This document shows positions 27,298-36,018 of a stretch of 39,438 bases of DNA, piece after piece (position 1 is the stretch's first letter; each line of letters begins with the position of its first letter). Both the position numbers and the translations under genes were made by a program. Under the pieces are notes generated by a model. That model ran no database searches. It saw only the letters and a program-made list of their open reading frames with translations, and was not told the DNA's origin. The stretch is from a virus, in the IMG/VR virus record IMGVR_UViG_3300036861_000235, positions 1 through 39,438 of that record. One strand, given 5' to 3'.

Positions 27298-29600
27298 CAG
27301 TCACCTCCCGGTTTTCCCGTTGTGGTGGTTCCGCTGCCGGGTGTCCCCCGCGGGGCTGTGCCGGTCCCAGCCGCCCCCACAGACGTGAGGCTGGTATCTG
27401 CCTTGCCGGCGCTGGTGGCGCCCGCAGAGGCGACCCCAGCGGTTACCCGCCCAGTGCCTACCGAGGACCGGCCGTAGAGCAGAGCCGTGGGAATGGTCGG
27501 GTTGTTCGCCACCCCCAGCGCGGCGGCGGCCTCAACACTGGCCCGGATCGCGAGAGTTGCACTGTTCGCTACCCCGGTTCCGGACGCGAGTCCAGCAAGA
27601 GCGGTCCGACCTATCGCGATCGTCGCGTTGTTCGCTGTCCCGGTGCCGGAGGCGAGCCCGGCCGCGACGAAGGTCCCGACGGTGATGGTCGGGTTGTTCG
27701 CCACCCCGGACGCCGTCGCCGTGGTGAGGACCGGCGCGATCTTGCTGGTGGTGTTATTCGCCGTGCCCGTACCGGCTGCATGCCCGGCATTGGCGACAGC
27801 ACCAGTAAGGACAGTCGGATTGAATGCCGTACCGGTAGCAGTGGCCGTGGTCGGTGTCGGTGAGACCTTGCTGGTGGTGTCGTTCGCGACCCCAGTGCCA
27901 GATGCTGATCCTGGGACTGGGGCGATCTTGATAGTCGGGTTGTCGGCGGTGCCTGTCCCGCTGGCCAACCCAGCCGGGGCGTTAGTGGCAGCGCCACCCG
28001 TGGTGACGGTCGGGTTGTTGGCGACCCCGGTGCCAGATGCCAGTCCAGCGTTGACGAGGAGCGCCGGACTCGGGTTGTTCGCTGTACCGGTGCCAGCCGC
28101 TGAGCTCGGCCCGGTTGCGACCTTAGAGGTGGTGTTATTGGCGGTGCCGGTCCCGGTGCCGGTGGTGGTGACCGGTGCAATCGTGACGGACGGGTTGTCC
28201 ACTGTGCCGGTGCTGAGCGCGACCTCAGCCGGAGCGTTAGTCGCGCCAGCGCTGACCGCGGGGGGTTGCGGTAGCCACTCCCGGTGATGGAACCGGCGCT
28301 GCCACGACCGGCCCGGACGGGCCTGCGCCACGCCACCGGCGGCAGCGGGAATGTCCGCGACCCACACGCCGGCATAGTCATTACCGGACGTGTTGTTCTT
28401 GACCAGTTCAGTGAACGTCAGCCCGCCACCGCTGACGGTCATGGTGGTGACGGCCGCGCCGCCGTCGGACGCGACCAGGACAACCAGCAGCGACCCCGGC
28501 GGCGGGACGAAGTTCAGACACGAGACGAACGTCTGCGTCGTGGTAGACGCCACCGCCGGCGCCGACCCATCCTCAGTCAACGTCCCAGCGGTGAGGATCT
28601 CCGCCTGCGCGAACGGGCCAGCGGACGAGGCGACGGTGAACCCGAGAGTGGTCGCACCCGGTGTCCCGGTCAGGCTGGTCGCCTTGAAAGTGGCGTACCG
28701 GCCGTTGTTCGTCGCGTCGACCACATCATCGACCAGCGTGGTCAACGCGACAGCAGTGCCAGCGGAGTTCGGGAAATGCGAACTAGCCCCATACACCCGC
28801 GACCCAGTCTGCGTCGTGGTGATCGACTGGGTAAAGCTGGTCGACGCGGCGAAAACCGTATTGGTGGTGGCGCCGGTCTGCTGTGCCCGCGGCTTCGCCC
28901 CCGTCAGGACGTAGATCCGCATCGCCATGCCGGGACCGGTGGAACCGCCCTGGGTGGCGGTGATGACCGGGTCATCCGGGTCCGGTGTTGCGACCCGCGC
29001 GATCCATACCCCGACGTAGTCGCGGGCGGTCACATTGGACGCGGCCATCTGCGTCCAGATCAGGCCGCCGCCCTGGACATCCATTGTGGTGACGCCGCTG
29101 CCACCGTCGCTGCTGACTAGCGCGACCAGCAGCGAATCACCCGGCGGCGTGAACGACGCGGTAGTCACCAACGTCGCCGAGGTGGTGCTCGCCACGGCCG
29201 GCGCCGAGAGATCCTCCCCCAACGCCGAATCCGTCAAAACCTCAAAGAGCGCGACGCCCTGACACCCCGCGTTGGTGTCACCAATGGTCGTCGCGCCCGG
29301 CGTCCCAGTCAGCGACGTGGCCTTGAATGTGGCGTACCGCATGCCGTTGACGGCGTCGGCAATGTCGTCTATCTGGGTGGTGATGCCGTTCGGTGTGCTG
29401 ACCGCATTCGGGCCGATCATCGCGCCATAGACCCGGGACCCGGTCTGCGTCGTCGTGATCGACGTCGAACTGGCATTGGTCGCTGACGCGGTGCCACCGT
29501 TTTGCAGCACCGCAGCGCCGGTCAACACCATGACCCGCAGCGCCAGCCCGTTGGCGGTGGTGCCGCCCTGCGTCGCGGTGACCGTTATGGCGGTCGGCAC
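27297..29600 (-). CDS. repetitive Thr/Gly-rich structural protein
   Basis: 767 aa. Two related beta domains (about 1-210 and 211-430) share TATQGGxT, MxVLTGA, SITTTQTGSRVYGA and RYATFKATSLTGTPGATT. Residues 455-740 form about a dozen 20-residue repeats around TGxANNPTV / TSKIAP. The head-like and fibre-like parts suggest a surface spike or fibre of the virion. Starts with GTG. Its Thr-rich repeats are a plausible target for the glycosyltransferase encoded upstream (inference). Confidence 0.65.
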   Translation of the reverse strand: MPTAITVTATQGGTTANGLALRVMVLTGAAVLQNGGTASATNASSTSITTTQTGSRVYGAMIGPNAVSTPNGITTQIDDIADAVNGMRYATFKATSLTGTPGATTIGDTNAGCQGVALFEVLTDSALGEDLSAPAVASTTSATLVTTASFTPPGDSLLVALVSSDGGSGVTTMDVQGGGLIWTQMAASNVTARDYVGVWIARVATPDPDDPVITATQGGSTGPGMAMRIYVLTGAKPRAQQTGATTNTVFAASTSFTQSITTTQTGSRVYGASSHFPNSAGTAVALTTLVDDVVDATNNGRYATFKATSLTGTPGATTLGFTVASSAGPFAQAEILTAGTLTEDGSAPAVASTTTQTFVSCLNFVPPPGSLLVVLVASDGGAAVTTMTVSGGGLTFTELVKNNTSGNDYAGVWVADIPAAAGGVAQARPGRSWQRRFHHREWLPQPPAVSAGATNAPAEVALSTGTVDNPSVTIAPVTTTGTGTGTANNTTSKVATGPSSAAGTGTANNPSPALLVNAGLASGTGVANNPTVTTGGAATNAPAGLASGTGTADNPTIKIAPVPGSASGTGVANDTTSKVSPTPTTATATGTAFNPTVLTGAVANAGHAAGTGTANNTTSKIAPVLTTATASGVANNPTITVGTFVAAGLASGTGTANNATIAIGRTALAGLASGTGVANSATLAIRASVEAAAALGVANNPTIPTALLYGRSSVGTGRVTAGVASAGATSAGKADTSLTSVGAAGTGTAPRGTPGSGTTTTGKPGGD
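27400..28240. repeat. degenerate ~60-bp tandem coding repeats
   Basis: The DNA encodes the ANNPTV repeats of the 767-aa protein: on the plus strand, versions of gtcgggttgttcgccacccc recur about every 60-66 bp. Copies differ in sequence, so they probably arose by old duplications maintained by selection rather than recent slippage. Confidence 0.75.
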
Positions 29601-29632
29601 AACGTCACCGCCTCACGGTGGGAGACGGAGGA

Positions 29633-29932
29633 TCAGACGAAACCCCACAGCAGTTTCGAGAACGTCCGGTAGTCGTAAGTGCCGGTCAGATGCGTCGACG
29701 CCACGCCGAGATAGATGTTGCCGAGGTCGTTCATGTCCGCATACGCCGACCGGAGAGTGTTGATGTCGCCCTGCACCAACGCGATCGGCGCTGCCAGCAG
29801 CGTCCCGTCCGGGACCGCGTCGAGCTGCACCTTGAACCGCTGAATGTTCCGCAGGCATTCACGCAAAGCAACCGACTGGCCGCCGACCGCAGAGTTCAAA
29901 TCGGCCAGCGTCTGCGGGAATCCAACAGTCAT
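29633..29932 (-). CDS. hypothetical structural-region protein
   Basis: 99 aa, helical: SVALRECLRNIQRFKVQLDA ... RSAYADMNDLGNIYLGVAS. Short helical genes like this are common beside fibre-like proteins in actinophage head operons. No domain recognised. Confidence 0.6.
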   Translation of the reverse strand: MTVGFPQTLADLNSAVGGQSVALRECLRNIQRFKVQLDAVPDGTLLAAPIALVQGDINTLRSAYADMNDLGNIYLGVASTHLTGTYDYRTFSKLLWGFV

Positions 29933-29945
29933 CGCTCAATCACTC

Positions 29946-30527
29946 CTAGTTCAGACCCCAGAGGAGCATCTGCTGGAGGGTGGTGGTGTTGCCCGCCGCC
30001 GACGCCGACCACGTCCCGAACAGTTCGACGTACTGCGTGACACGCGGGTCGAGGGAGGCGATCGACCCGGTGAACCCAGACTCCTGAGAGGTAGCCGTGG
30101 GCACGCCACCAGACGCGACCGACTCGACCTTCCATATGCCGTTGATCTGCAAGGTCATGGTGCTGGTGGCGAACGCGTTACAGAGGATGTACGCCTTCAA
30201 ATGGAAGGGGCAGGTCACCGCTGCGGTCGGAGCCAGGGCACCCGACACCGAGATGTTCCCGGTCGAAGTGGCCACGGTCGGGTTGACGTTCAGGGCTCCC
30301 GCGAAGGTCGCCGCCGACGTGGTGGCGATCGTACCCATCGCTTCCAGCATCAGCACCCGCCCGATCGGGTTCGGGGTCTCGTTCAGGAAGTACCCCGCCG
30401 GGATCGAGCAGATCGTGTTGGTGCCGGCCACACCCGAGTACGCCGCGATGGTCGTGTAGGTGTTCTTCGTGATGGCGGCAGGCATCACGTACAGGAGCTC
30501 AACCTGGGTGCCGGTGACGAAGCTCAT
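29946..30527 (-). CDS. beta-rich structural protein
   Basis: 193 aa, a Thr/Ala-rich beta sandwich (TQVELLYVMPAAITKNTYTT ... CPFHLKAYILCNAF). The ATG overlaps the previous stop (ATGA), so 11 residues of the longer reading are dropped. Probably a virion protein of the capsid or fibre. Confidence 0.6.
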   Translation of the reverse strand: MSFVTGTQVELLYVMPAAITKNTYTTIAAYSGVAGTNTICSIPAGYFLNETPNPIGRVLMLEAMGTIATTSAATFAGALNVNPTVATSTGNISVSGALAPTAAVTCPFHLKAYILCNAFATSTMTLQINGIWKVESVASGGVPTATSQESGFTGSIASLDPRVTQYVELFGTWSASAAGNTTTLQQMLLWGLN

Positions 30528-31006
30528 GTCGTGATCCTGAAGATCCCATTTGCGTGCCACACGATCGTGAACGTGCCGTTGGTGACCGAGTTGGACCCGC
30601 CGAAGTAGTTGAAGCAGATCCCTTGATCGGCGACCGGGGTGGTGATCGTGTCATCGTAGACGAGACACCCGAACGCGGCAGCGATATCCGCGGTCGCACC
30701 GGAGGCGGTGTCGGGGGCGTCGAAGATGGTGATGCCACCCGCCGACGTCGCCCACGTCTCCGTACCCAGTGATACCCCGGTGGTGGGCCAGTCGGTGCCG
30801 CCACCCGTCGTGTCGATGATCTCCGCCGCGCCCGCCCATGTCGCCGCATACGCCGAGTTGGCGGCGGTGGCGTCCCGGTCCGGGGTCGCGGCCGTCCCAT
30901 AGAGAGCGGCCTTGAATACATCAGTGCCACCCAGCTTGAATTGGGCGGTGTCGGCAAGCGCATCGAGGACGAACTGCCGGTAAATCCGCGAATCGGCCCA
31001 GGCCAT
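30524..31006 (-). CDS. structural protein, actinophage-type
   Basis: 160 aa. MAWADSRIYRQFVLDALADT followed by FKAALYG resembles a family common in actinophage head/fibre blocks that begin with an ADxRxYRQF segment. The rest is Gly/Thr-rich beta structure. The ATG follows the upstream stop (TAGATG). Confidence 0.6.
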   Translation of the reverse strand: MAWADSRIYRQFVLDALADTAQFKLGGTDVFKAALYGTAATPDRDATAANSAYAATWAGAAEIIDTTGGGTDWPTTGVSLGTETWATSAGGITIFDAPDTASGATADIAAAFGCLVYDDTITTPVADQGICFNYFGGSNSVTNGTFTIVWHANGIFRITT

Positions 31007-31336
31007 CTACTTGTTCCCATCTCCTTGAGCCATGCCAGGGAACACAGCGCAGTCCTGGCCTTCGTCTCTGGTGGTCACCACGGCCATGACGGGACGGCCT
31101 TCACCGTCGGTGGTCACGATCTCGTCGCCGACGTAGTCGCCGCGTTCGACCTTCTCGACCTTCGCCTTCGTGCCAGCCGCGATGTATGGCGCCGACAGAC
31201 CGTAAAGGCCCGCACAGGCATGGAACGGGGTGTGCGGGCGCGCCTCACGGGTCACATGCTCGGCGGTGCAGTTGGGGCATTCCCAGTGCTGCTCGGGGAC
31301 TGGGAGGATCGTCACCCGTTCACCCCGCATGTACAT
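31007..31336 (-). CDS. zinc-ribbon-like protein of the head operon
   Basis: 109 aa (107 if the second ATG is used). WECPNCTAEHVTREARPHTP followed by FHACAGLYGLSAP gives C-x2-C and H/C ligands that recur in actinophage structural operons, followed by a beta-rich domain. The ATG lies inside the end of the glycosyltransferase gene. Function unknown. Confidence 0.6.
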   Translation of the reverse strand: MYMRGERVTILPVPEQHWECPNCTAEHVTREARPHTPFHACAGLYGLSAPYIAAGTKAKVEKVERGDYVGDEIVTTDGEGRPVMAVVTTRDEGQDCAVFPGMAQGDGNK

Positions 31337-33269
31337 GAGCGGGGCTCGCGACGAGGTAGTCGGCGGCGCGGACCTCGTCGATCTTGCCGACGCCGGGCTG
31401 CCAGTTCGACCCAACAGAGGCGGCGACCTCGAATTCGTACCCGAGGTCGGTGAGGGTCTGTTCGAGGTCTTCACGTTCGTAGTAGCCGTAAATGTCATGG
31501 CATTCGATCACCAGGACCGGCTTGTACTTCTCGAGGAGGCCAGCCATGCCACGCAGCGCGTGAATGTCAGCGCCTTCCACGTCGAGCTTCATCAGATCAA
31601 GGCGACCAGCATCAGCGAGAAGATCCAGGATCGGCTGATAAGAATCCAGCCGGACAGCGGGCACCATGTCCGTCTGCCCGTTCACCGATGGAAGGGTGCG
31701 AGCACCTCCCCCATCGAGCTGATGGTTGGGGTCCTCCAAATGGAGAACGGTATTTTCATCCCACGCGGCGACCTGGACCACGTCAACGTTATGAACGTCG
31801 TTCATGGCGAGGTGCCGGCGCAGGGTGGCGGCGGTGGATGGGTTCGCCTCCACCGCGATCACCCTCGAGGCGACGGGCGAGAGGCGGATCGACCACCGCC
31901 CGACATGCGCACCCACATCCAGGAGGACCCCGCCCTTCGGGAACAAGGTGGCGAGGACCGGCTGCAACCAAGATTCGTGGTCGGAGAACGCGACCCAGTC
32001 GTCGGTGCCGGAGCCGCGGTCCAACCACACCCACCCATCAGATTCTTTGATCTTCGGGGGTGGCGGTTTCGTTATCATCGTTTTGATGTCTTCAGCCCGA
32101 GCGGTCAGAGCCTGCTCGAACTTGTCGAGGACCGGCTTCCAGTACTGCTCAATGATGGTGTCCGCGTCGTACAGCTGGGCGAACGCCCAGGCGTCCGCTC
32201 GCATCCCCTCGTCGCGGGCCTTGTCGTACGCCTCCAGGTACGCGTCGACAATGTCCCCCACGCGAGGTTTCGCCGCCCACGCACCTTGACTGTCATGCCA
32301 CATCGGCTCGTAGCCGACCTTCCACCCCGACCCGCACAACTCAGGCATCGCAGTTGCGTCGGTGACGACGACGGGGGTGCCGCACGCTTGCGCTTCGATG
32401 ATCGGGATGCCGAACCCCTCCCCGTAGGAGCAGTTCGACAGAACATCGAAACAGCGATGGACCTGAGCCACGGCTTGGATGTTGAGGCCCTTGCGGTAGT
32501 GGTAAATGTCTGTGAACGAATACGACCCGTCGGGCAGCATGTCCCGCAGCAGATGCCGGATCTGCGCCCCACCCGGGGCGTCCACATCCGTGTGGAGGAC
32601 CAACATCACGTCGGAGTGTTTCCGGCGGAGCTCCGCGAACGCCATGATCTGCTCAGCGAACGCTTTACGGTTCCCGTCGCGGCCGGCGTTGTTGGCGACC
32701 ATCCCCACGATGAACGCGTCCTGCGGGAGCCGCTCCCCCGCCCGAGCCTCAACCTTGTCGCCGGGCCGGAACACAGTCGTGTCGATCCCATGCGGGACAT
32801 AAACAGGGTTCAAGCCCGCTTCCCGTAGGGCGTTCTCGCCGAAGCGGGACATTGCAATCGGCACGGCGCCGGACCCCTCGAACCAGCCCTGCGTGAGATA
32901 AGGCAGCTGCAGGTGGTCGACGGGGGTCCACGACCCGATCGCCAACTTGTCGAGCATCGGCGACTGGAACGTGAACACATCCCCCAACGTGATAATCAGG
33001 CCGCGGGACGAGGCCTCCGCGAGGGACCGTGCCGACTCGGCGTCGAAGTGGTGCAGGGCGTGGGGGACGATCACGTCACTGCCATAGGCCGCCGAGTAGG
33101 ACGGCAACACCTTCAGGCCGTTCCACATCAGCTCGGCGCCTTGCAACCCGTAGTAGGCGCTGATCACAAGGTCGTGCCCGAGGTTCTTAATGCGGGGGGC
33201 GTTGATCGCGGTCTGCTGCCCGTACCCGGTGGGCGCCCACGGCGCCACCGAATGCCAAAGGATCTTCAC
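31320..33269 (-). CDS. fused glycosyltransferase (GT-B) and FkbM methyltransferase
   Basis: 649 aa. Residues 1-400 are a GT-B enzyme: N-terminal KILWHSVAPWAPTGYG, and the E-x7-E motif in SYGEGFGIPIIEAQACGTPV that binds the donor nucleotide. After a Lys/Pro linker (KPPPPK), residues 410-640 are an FkbM-type SAM methyltransferase with VLLDVGAHVGRWS (about 451) and LMKLDVEGADIHALRG (about 560). It could add a sugar and then O-methylate it. Its location inside the structural operon points to glycosylation of virion proteins. Confidence 0.85.
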   Translation of the reverse strand: MKILWHSVAPWAPTGYGQQTAINAPRIKNLGHDLVISAYYGLQGAELMWNGLKVLPSYSAAYGSDVIVPHALHHFDAESARSLAEASSRGLIITLGDVFTFQSPMLDKLAIGSWTPVDHLQLPYLTQGWFEGSGAVPIAMSRFGENALREAGLNPVYVPHGIDTTVFRPGDKVEARAGERLPQDAFIVGMVANNAGRDGNRKAFAEQIMAFAELRRKHSDVMLVLHTDVDAPGGAQIRHLLRDMLPDGSYSFTDIYHYRKGLNIQAVAQVHRCFDVLSNCSYGEGFGIPIIEAQACGTPVVVTDATAMPELCGSGWKVGYEPMWHDSQGAWAAKPRVGDIVDAYLEAYDKARDEGMRADAWAFAQLYDADTIIEQYWKPVLDKFEQALTARAEDIKTMITKPPPPKIKESDGWVWLDRGSGTDDWVAFSDHESWLQPVLATLFPKGGVLLDVGAHVGRWSIRLSPVASRVIAVEANPSTAATLRRHLAMNDVHNVDVVQVAAWDENTVLHLEDPNHQLDGGGARTLPSVNGQTDMVPAVRLDSYQPILDLLADAGRLDLMKLDVEGADIHALRGMAGLLEKYKPVLVIECHDIYGYYEREDLEQTLTDLGYEFEVAASVGSNWQPGVGKIDEVRAADYLVASPAHVHAG

Positions 33270-33290
33270 TGTGTCTCTCTCCGGATATGC

Positions 33291-33328
33291 AGGAACCCAC
33301 CGCTCCGGAGAGTGAACGGTGGGTTCCT
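33291..33328. terminator. 12-bp perfect hairpin between head genes
   Basis: aggaacccaccg (33291-33302) and cggtgggttcct (33317-33328) are perfect complements with a 14-nt loop. No T tract follows on the minus strand. It probably attenuates leftward reading from the capsid genes into the glycosyltransferase. Confidence 0.5.
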
Positions 33329-33339
33329 ACGTTGGTTGG

Positions 33340-33540
33340 TTAGTTGTTGCCCTGGCCTTCGCCGCCGTGGCCGTGCGCGGCGGCAGCGCCCTGACGGGAG
33401 CGGGCCACCGCGGGGGTCACCGGATACCCGTCCTGGGTGGGACCGGCCGGTTGCGCCGGCTCACTCACGGACGCCGGGTTGCCGTCAGTGGGACCGTCCG
33501 GAACCTGCGGAATCGCTACGCTCGCGTTTTGCTGAGCCAT
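33340..33540 (-). CDS. Pro/Gly-rich hypothetical protein
   Basis: 66 aa: Pro-rich middle (SEPAQPAGPTQDGYPV) and His/Gly-rich tail. A strong aggagg site precedes the ATG, so it is translated independently and probably at high level. Possibly a minor capsid-associated peptide; function unknown. Confidence 0.55.
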   Translation of the reverse strand: MAQQNASVAIPQVPDGPTDGNPASVSEPAQPAGPTQDGYPVTPAVARSRQGAAAAHGHGGEGQGNN

Positions 33541-33748
33541 CAGGAACCTCCTTCTTTGCGGTCTTCTTGGGGGCGACGTCCTCAACGAGTTCGAACGTGC
33601 CGTCGGTGCAGGACGACACGACCCCGTGGCCCCACGTGACGGCCTTCTCGTTGTTGTCGTCGATCTCGACGACGGTGTCCGGTGCCCAGGAGTGGATGGT
33701 CCCGTCGGGGCCGTAGCCGGCGAGGGGACCATGCACCATGACCTTCAT
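33485..33748 (-). CDS. hypothetical protein downstream of major capsid
   Basis: 87 aa. The N-terminal beta part (GYGPDGTIHSWAPDTVVEID) is followed by a Lys/Arg-rich tail (KKTAKKE). The ATG overlaps the capsid stop (TGATG). Small proteins in this place can be decoration proteins, but no motif decides. Confidence 0.6.
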   Translation of the reverse strand: MKVMVHGPLAGYGPDGTIHSWAPDTVVEIDDNNEKAVTWGHGVVSSCTDGTFELVEDVAPKKTAKKEVPDGSAKRERSDSAGSGRSH

Positions 33749-35019
33749 CAGATGAGGTACTTCGCGAACGCGGCACCGCGGATGATGTCCCCACCGACGC
33801 GCTGCCGGAACAGGAACCCGACAAGGCCCTGATCCGCGTAGCGTTCGTCGAGGCGCTGCACGGAGATGTTCTCCCGCTGCGCGATCATGTAGCCGGACTG
33901 CATGTCCCCGAACATGATCGAAATGTCGGTGAAGAACGTCGTCGCCGTCATCGACGGGAACCCCGACACCCGGTAGAACGGGTAGCCGAACAGCCGGTCC
34001 GGCTGCCCCGCCTGGTTGGAGGGCTGCCACAGGTAGTTCGACGTGGAGTCCTTGAGCAGGGCGATCGCCTGGGTGGCGTCGTCGGATGCCAGATAGACGC
34101 CGTTGCGGGCGAACCGCGAGTTGATCAGATACGGCATCTGCTTCAGCAGATCCGCTGACACACCAGACGCGGCAGCCGTCACGCCCTGCGCGGCGGGAAC
34201 CGTGCCCGTACCGGACGCGCGGATCGTGAGACCCCACGGACGTGACGTTCCGGAGCCGGCGGCGAACGCGTCGTCTTCCATCTCCGCGAACTTCTGCCCG
34301 ACGATGTCCTGGATCAGGCTGACGAGGTTCGCGTCGGTGTCGGCGAGCTCATCCACACCGACCTTGGCGAGGGCGACGAGGTCCTGCACGACCACCGTGC
34401 TAGGCCCGGTGGGGGCGATGCCGGCGTCCGTCGGGGGCGTCGCACCACCGGCGTTGACGATTTCAACCTGACCCCACCCGGCGGTGACACCGGTCAGCGA
34501 CCGAACATCGACCAGGTTCGAGGTGGTGTTGCGGACCAGGGCGAGGTTCCTAAGAACCCCGAGCCTGGGGAGCGTCGCGAAGATCGGGCCGGCGATGTCG
34601 TGAGGAACGATGATCTGACCGGTCGCGTCCTCAATGATCGCCGCCTTCTCCTCAGCGTTAAGGCCGTGGACGCCGACGCGGAGCGCCTTCGCGAACCGCT
34701 TCATGTTCAACTCATGGTTGGCCTGAGCGAACTGGTCGCTGCCACCGTTCGACCCGGCGGCCTGCATGGCCTTGTTCGCCGACGCGGCAAGAACCGGCGA
34801 CTCGACGTCAGGATTCGACGCCCACGTCTCAAGCTTGCCCTGCTTCGACTCGGTGTCGGCGATCTCCTGCAGGCGGCTCGCCTCAGCGAGCAGCGCCTTA
34901 CGCTCCTGGACCTTCTCCGCGGGCATCTGCGTGGGGTCCGGGTAGTTGTCGTTGATGGCCCGAGCAAGGTGAATGAGGTGCATCGCCTTGTCGAGCGTGT
35001 CCTGATAACGATTGCTCAT
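33748..35019 (-). CDS. major capsid protein, HK97 fold
   Basis: 423 aa. A helical N-terminal delta-domain (about residues 1-105) is followed by the HK97 fold: GQIIVPHDIAGPIFATLPRL, then VRSLTG, a P-domain helix around IQDIVGQKFAEMEDDAFA, GSGTSRPWGL and the C-terminal VGFLFRQRVGGDIIRGAAFA. The protease gene directly upstream should remove the delta-domain during head maturation. The stop overlaps the next ATG. Confidence 0.9.
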   Translation of the reverse strand: MSNRYQDTLDKAMHLIHLARAINDNYPDPTQMPAEKVQERKALLAEASRLQEIADTESKQGKLETWASNPDVESPVLAASANKAMQAAGSNGGSDQFAQANHELNMKRFAKALRVGVHGLNAEEKAAIIEDATGQIIVPHDIAGPIFATLPRLGVLRNLALVRNTTSNLVDVRSLTGVTAGWGQVEIVNAGGATPPTDAGIAPTGPSTVVVQDLVALAKVGVDELADTDANLVSLIQDIVGQKFAEMEDDAFAAGSGTSRPWGLTIRASGTGTVPAAQGVTAAASGVSADLLKQMPYLINSRFARNGVYLASDDATQAIALLKDSTSNYLWQPSNQAGQPDRLFGYPFYRVSGFPSMTATTFFTDISIMFGDMQSGYMIAQRENISVQRLDERYADQGLVGFLFRQRVGGDIIRGAAFAKYLI

Positions 35020-35882
35020 GGTGTGGCCCTCCCGAGGGCTCGGCTGATCTCCGCCTCCAGGCGGTCGGCTTCCGCGTCCTGCCTGGCGACTTCGAGGGGG
35101 ATACGGGGATCAGCAAGTGCCTCGGGCGGCTTGCCGTCGGGTGCGCCGTCGCGCGGCCCTGACAGTCGTGCAAGGAACCCCGCCGCATAGGCGGCAGGGT
35201 CGGATTCCACAGTGCCGGTGTCGGCGGCTGCGTCTGCAGTGACCTGCTCGTCGGCGGGGTCGGCTGCGATGTCGTTGGGGTGATAGTCGGCGAGGAGAAC
35301 CTCGAGGGCGGCTTTGCGGGCGCGACCGTAGGGGATCTCCAGCACCGGACGCATCGCGTCACTGAACGCGTCGAGGTCGAGGCCCGCATCGGCCAGATCG
35401 TTGGCCTTAGCAGTGGCAAGCGTGAAGTCGTTCATGGGGAACGGGGTGACCGTCGCCTCGAACAGCTTCAGTTCCTGCAGGAACCGAACCGACTTACCGG
35501 CCTGCTGCCCGAAATAATGCTTGATCGCGTCGTAGGTGAACGACATGCCTTTGATGTGACCCTCGAGCATCTTCATTCGAACGCTTTGCGCTTTCGGGTC
35601 ACTGGAGAAACGAGCCCGGACCCAAAGTCCGACCTGGTCTTCCTTTGCCTGGACGACACTGCCGATCACACCGTCGGTGGTCAGGTTGTGATCGGCGATG
35701 AGAGGCAAGGGCTGCTTCGCTCGGGACCAGTCGGCGAGGGTTTTCTTGAATGCGCCGGGGAGGACCACGTCGCCGCCCTTGTCTCTGTTGCCAAACACGG
35801 AGACGTAACCCTCGAGTTCGCCCGAGTCACCGCCGACAGCCTTCCATTCGGCGCCGAACAGCAGGTTGGACCTCTGCCCCAT
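35016..35882 (-). CDS. prohead protease (S78-like)
   Basis: 288 aa. GGDVVLPGAF followed by LIADHN (H65) and IKGMSFTYDA (S114) are the conserved His and Ser of HK97-type prohead proteases; the last 100 residues form an acidic tail that may act as scaffold. The ATG has a very good aaggag site. The frame stays open for 45 more codons upstream without an ATG (GTG at 35978 is possible); those codons contain a Cys-rich stretch (NHPSCPPSKPFG ... GGCHETRDLA), so a longer form with a small N-terminal domain cannot be excluded. Confidence 0.85.
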   Translation of the reverse strand: MGQRSNLLFGAEWKAVGGDSGELEGYVSVFGNRDKGGDVVLPGAFKKTLADWSRAKQPLPLIADHNLTTDGVIGSVVQAKEDQVGLWVRARFSSDPKAQSVRMKMLEGHIKGMSFTYDAIKHYFGQQAGKSVRFLQELKLFEATVTPFPMNDFTLATAKANDLADAGLDLDAFSDAMRPVLEIPYGRARKAALEVLLADYHPNDIAADPADEQVTADAAADTGTVESDPAAYAAGFLARLSGPRDGAPDGKPPEALADPRIPLEVARQDAEADRLEAEISRALGRATP

Positions 35883-36018
35883 GGTGGGCTCCTTCGCGTA
35901 CAGCGCGGCGAGTTGGCGGTTGGCCAGGTCGCGGGTTTCGTGGCAGCCGCCCCGCTCCAACTGGCCGGACTGCTTATTGATCACGCCGAACGGTTTCGAC
36001 GGCGGACACGACGGGTGA

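Noticed and set aside
27400-28240. CRISPR-like array
   Set aside because: Repeats are degenerate, continuous in one reading frame and lack equal unique spacers; they are protein repeats.
31230-32828. 532-codon plus-strand frame
   Set aside because: Antisense of the glycosyltransferase-FkbM gene, whose motifs are clear on the minus strand.
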